Of a stretch of DNA of 9,405 nt, positions 6,768 to 9,405 are shown piece by piece. Positions within the stretch are counted from its first letter, which is position 1; every line of letters begins with the position of its first letter. The translations under genes and the position numbers were made by a program. The stretch covers positions 743 through 10,147 of the forward strand of contig PKWH01000303.1 in the NCBI GenBank assembly GCA_003131985.1. Reading direction: 5' to 3'. The DNA comes from Acidobacteriota bacterium. Its GTDB lineage: Bacteria > Acidobacteriota > Terriglobia > Acidiferrales > UBA7541. The notes beneath the pieces were generated by a model that did not search any database, was not told the DNA's origin, and worked only from the letters and a program-made list of their open reading frames with translations.

Positions 6768-6784
6768 GAATCCCTTCGGGATTC
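6768..6784. repeat. Perfect inverted repeat GAATCCC-TTC-GGGATTC
   Basis: Seven-base arms around a three-base centre, 28 bases upstream of the NTF2-like start codon. In the leftward transcript it would be a hairpin shortly before the ribosome binding site. It shares the core GTGAATC with the next palindrome at 6793-6813, suggesting a repeated element rather than two unrelated hairpins. There is no T run on either strand to support terminator function. Confidence 0.6.
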
Positions 6785-6792
6785 GTTACCCT

Positions 6793-6813
6793 GTGAATCG
6801 CGCAGAGATTCAC
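6793..6813. repeat. Perfect inverted repeat GTGAATC-N7-GATTCAC
   Basis: Seven-base arms (6793-6799 and 6807-6813) with spacer GCGCAGA. The left arm repeats the GTGAATC that begins the neighbouring palindrome at 6766-6772. Immediately to the right, CCCTGAGGG and two AAGGG-containing segments continue the repetitive look up to about 6860. Most likely part of an intergenic REP-like mosaic; an operator for the NTF2-like gene is possible but unsupported. Confidence 0.55.
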
Positions 6814-6933
6814 CCTGAGGGAATTGACGAAGGGAGTCCTTTGCGAAGGGCCGGCTCTTTTTTCGCGAATGGCGTGGCAGCGAAGCCAGCCCGCGCGTCC
6901 CTGCCGTTACGCGCAGCTTTTCCACAACGCGGT

Positions 6934-6971
6934 AATGCGAAATAGTGTTTTTTGGACAAGTTTTTCGCATT
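6934..6971. promoter_or_regulatory. 9-base inverted repeat with 20-base spacer
   Basis: AATGCGAAA (6934-6942) and TTTCGCATT (6963-6971) are exact reverse complements flanking an AT-rich 20-base spacer. It lies between the stop of the propeller gene and the start of the NTF2-like gene. It could be a hairpin ending the propeller transcript, or paired sites for a dimeric regulator of the NTF2-like gene. The ~29-base centre-to-centre distance is not an exact number of DNA turns. Role unproven. Confidence 0.45.
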
Positions 6972-6987
6972 GCCTGGTGCTTGTTTC

Positions 6988-7000
6988 GATAAATTTTATC
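6988..7000. promoter_or_regulatory. AT-rich palindrome GATAAA-T-TTTATC, operator-like
   Basis: A perfect 6+1+6 palindrome in the most AT-rich stretch of the right-hand region (about 6985-7005), some 33 bases past the propeller gene stop. On the minus strand the same patch contains hexamers that could act as -10 elements for a leftward promoter of the NTF2-like gene, though no good -35 is seen. A transcription-factor site or promoter is plausible; the 5' leader would be about 240 bases. Confidence 0.35.
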
Positions 7001-7032
7001 AATTAAGCAGTAAGTCGTACGCACCTTCAGCT

Positions 7033-9405
7033 TCAATCCCGCGCGTTAGATCCGGGGGGTGGAGCCGGCGGTGCAGTCGAACGCGAGGTCAGCAGGAAAA
7101 CGCCGCGTCCATAGGCGGCAGCGGCAATCGAGCCGTCCTTGCGCGCCTCGATGTCGGTGATGTTCGCGCCCACCGGAATGCCGTTGCTGTACGGTATCCA
7201 CGTCCATTGTCCCGCGCTGCTGCGCGTTCCTTGGTAGATGCCCGCACCCTGAATGGCAGCCAGCACGGTCTCGGCGGTCCCAAGCGGATCGACGCCGAGA
7301 GCGGTCACGTAGCCCGTCGGCAATTGCGACTGCGGCCACATGCTCTCCGTCGTGCAGCCAAAAAAGCAACTGAAGCGCGTGATGATGCCGCTTCCATTCC
7401 TACCATCGTTGGCGACGCTGTTGGCGACATAGAACGTCGTCTCGCTGGCCATGGCGATCGCCGAAACGCCACCGTTGTTGGATGCGGTGAAGACGTCATA
7501 GAGCGCTGCGGGCTTTAGCGCTACGCCCCAAAATACGTGTCCCTCGGCGGTTCCTGCAACGGCGATCTGCGCATTGTCCGGCGCCAGCCGCAACCGCACA
7601 AATGAGTCGCCCACCACGTCCGCCGTCTTGATCTGATTCCACGGAGGACCGCTCCAGATTCCGGTGGACGTCGTCACCAGCAGCGGGGGAGAGATGCCCG
7701 TTGATTCCATGCTCTCGAAAACCTTTCCGGGAAACTCCGAGTAGGCATTGCTATCGGTCAGGCTGCCCCTTTGCGTGATCTGCGAACTGCCGCTGGCCGG
7801 ATAGTCCTGGATCTGCGCTGTGCTCTGCCCCATCACGTACACGCCCTTGTGATCGGCGCGGTTGAAGGCGATCAAAGGCACATCACCGGAGAGCAGTGCG
7901 AGGCCGATGTCCGTCCACACCGGCGAAATTCCGTCCCACCCGAACGAATCATTGTCCTGCGAGCCACCGACAATCACCCGCGGCGCCGCCGCCCCATTCA
8001 CGTCGATCTTGAGGACCTCGGTGTTGTACATGCCTTCGCCGAAGAAGGTCAGGGTGGCGCCCTTGTCGGACGAGCGATAGATTCCGCCGTCACTGCCGAA
8101 GAACATCAGCGACGGCGACGACGGCGCAACCACCACCGCGTGATGGTCCACGTGGATTTGGAGTCTTGATAGTTTCGTCATGTTGTCGCCCGAAGCCGAC
8201 GAGCGGCACAGGCTGATTCCGCCTTTGAACACTACGGTCGGATCGGTGGGATGGGCGAAGAGATAGCTCCAGTTATTGGTGGGGTCGTTGCAAGGTGCGG
8301 GGATGCTGAGCTGTTCCCATCCGTGTTCGACGAAACCGTTGATGTTGCAGGTGTCGCTGGTGCTGCGCCACAGCCCTAAGCTCGGCGAATCAGTGGGCGT
8401 GCCGAGAAAGCTAATCCACTGCGTGCCTTGCGACTCTGTGATCCACGCGCTCGCGTCCGGCGGGAAACTGGGCAGCGGCGCCTGCGGACAACCCTGAAGC
8501 TGGTGCCACGATGTGGGGCTTAGCCCGCCATTCGTCGCTTCGTAGACCGCAGGGGGATCGCCCGTCGAGGCGAACAGCGTCGTCGCATCGGTGGTGCCGA
8601 ATTGCAAGCTGACGGCCACTGCGCCAGCCACCACAACATTCCATGTCACGCCGCCGTCCGTCGACACTTGCACGCCCTGTCCGGTTGAGATGTAAATCGC
8701 CTGCGCCGGTTCGATCCCGTTGATCGGCCCGGGAATAGCGATGCGCTCCGTGCCCGGATTCCTGTTCGTGAGTTGTTGCGCATGCGAGATGAGTAGCCTG
8801 CCGCCATTGCCGTCAATCGCGCCCAGGTTCGTGCTGGTGAGCTGTGTCCACATCGAGCCGCCATTCAGCGACTGGAACACTCCGGCCGGCGTCACCACCA
8901 TGACGCGCTCCGCATTGCCGGGATCGATCGCGACCGCATCAATCTCCTGCGTCGGCAGCGCGTCGGTGATGGGAAACCAGGTCGTGGTCGCGCCCGTTGT
9001 CTTCCACAGTCCCTCGTCGCGCCCGCCGGCATAAATCGTGCTCGGATCGACCGGGCTCACCGCAATCGTGCTGACCCGTCCCGACTCGGCCGGCGTGCCT
9101 GTGATCCTCGACGGTCCAATCGCCTCCCAGCGTCCGTAATCGCCTGCGGGATTCGCCATGTACTCCATCGTGTTGCTCGGCCCGTTGGGTTGAACTTCCC
9201 CGATTCCTCGTCCCGGGTTTTGCAGCTTGACGTCGGGCGCATTGATCAGATGTTGCTGGACGTTGCTTTCGATCCGGATGGGGATCTGCGTGGCCGTGGT
9301 TTCCAACGTTTGCGTGAAATAGACCGCTGCTTGCGGCGCCAGCGCAAGCGTAGCGTAGTTGCTGGTGTTCCCCGCGACCGTTACCTGAGTGGTCGTCGCG
9401 CCGGC
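7033..9405 (-). CDS. Large beta-propeller protein with BNR/Asp-box repeats, 5' end outside window
   Basis: The last 790 residues of a longer protein. The frame stays open from the stop at 7033 through the right edge, and the in-frame TTG at 9306 is not a convincing start, because 33 more sense codons precede it (beginning AGATTTQVTVAGNTS). Counting from that TTG as residue 1, residues 58-745 form propeller blades: SGRVSTIAVSPVDPSTIYAG (75-94), Asp-box-like turns SLNGGSMW (146-153), STDGGVTW (215-222) and SSDKGAT (412-418), the VDHHAVVV motif (386-393), VGGSQDN (446-452) and a closing AYGRGVF. This is the sortilin/Vps10-, sialidase- and GH74-like propeller architecture. No sialidase catalytic arginine triad or GH74 acid pair could be assigned, so binding rather than catalysis is a fair guess. 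Six cysteines and a Thr/Val-rich upstream part suggest an extracellular protein. It ends in a Pro-rich tail (PPAPPPG). Confidence 0.85.
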   Translation of the reverse strand, partial: AGATTTQVTVAGNTSNYATLALAPQAAVYFTQTLETTATQIPIRIESNVQQHLINAPDVKLQNPGRGIGEVQPNGPSNTMEYMANPAGDYGRWEAIGPSRITGTPAESGRVSTIAVSPVDPSTIYAGGRDEGLWKTTGATTTWFPITDALPTQEIDAVAIDPGNAERVMVVTPAGVFQSLNGGSMWTQLTSTNLGAIDGNGGRLLISHAQQLTNRNPGTERIAIPGPINGIEPAQAIYISTGQGVQVSTDGGVTWNVVVAGAVAVSLQFGTTDATTLFASTGDPPAVYEATNGGLSPTSWHQLQGCPQAPLPSFPPDASAWITESQGTQWISFLGTPTDSPSLGLWRSTSDTCNINGFVEHGWEQLSIPAPCNDPTNNWSYLFAHPTDPTVVFKGGISLCRSSASGDNMTKLSRLQIHVDHHAVVVAPSSPSLMFFGSDGGIYRSSDKGATLTFFGEGMYNTEVLKIDVNGAAAPRVIVGGSQDNDSFGWDGISPVWTDIGLALLSGDVPLIAFNRADHKGVYVMGQSTAQIQDYPASGSSQITQRGSLTDSNAYSEFPGKVFESMESTGISPPLLVTTSTGIWSGPPWNQIKTADVVGDSFVRLRLAPDNAQIAVAGTAEGHVFWGVALKPAALYDVFTASNNGGVSAIAMASETTFYVANSVANDGRNGSGIITRFSCFFGCTTESMWPQSQLPTGYVTALGVDPLGTAETVLAAIQGAGIYQGTRSSAGQWTWIPYSNGIPVGANITDIEARKDGSIAAAAYGRGVFLLTSRSTAPPAPPPGSNARD

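Noticed and set aside
6737..7036. A 99-codon leftward frame filling the gap between the propeller and NTF2-like genes, starting TTG in a TTGA overlap with the propeller stop.
   Set aside because: It has a TTG start and a very basic composition with no recognisable domain, and it runs through all the palindromes and the NTF2-like ribosome binding site. It looks like chance openness of repeat DNA.

Overview
The window looks like a chromosomal segment of an acidobacterium (Acidobacteriota, Terriglobia-like). This is inferred from the mix of gene types, the moderately high GC, strong C/G preference at third codon positions in most genes, and GC-rich palindromic intergenic repeats of a style I associate with that phylum. 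No rRNA, tRNA, CRISPR array, phage gene or transposase was found, so the taxonomic call is tentative.

Layout from left to right. A complete aldo/keto reductase resembling the PdxI/YdbC pyridoxal reductase group (70-963, +) is followed by a spacer of about 200 bp holding three near-perfect GC-rich palindromes. Next comes a four-helix DoxX-family membrane protein (1162-1545, +). Converging on it is a two-gene leftward unit: a PilZ-domain protein (2771-2286) and a J-domain/TPR protein (2289-1591) whose preferred start overlaps the PilZ stop as GTGA. Divergent from PilZ is the largest complete gene (2943-5624, +), a class III adenylate cyclase fused to a STAND-type ATPase. Instead of a long TPR tail it ends in two membrane helices, a PH-like soluble domain and a last membrane helix. 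The right third is leftward: a secreted protein with two NTF2-like domains (6740-5844), and a large secreted-type beta-propeller protein with Asp-box repeats (7033 to beyond the right edge), separated by about 290 bp of palindrome-rich DNA.

The centre of the window is a possible second-messenger and signalling neighbourhood. A probable cAMP-producing ATPase-cyclase with a membrane/PH-like tail faces a PilZ protein whose c-di-GMP motif is only half preserved and which is translationally linked to a J-domain co-chaperone-like protein. Whether these work together is inference from adjacency only. The cyclase gene is visibly less GC-rich than its neighbours, most strongly in its 3' part. The remaining genes look like ordinary housekeeping or secreted-protein genes with no evident shared pathway.
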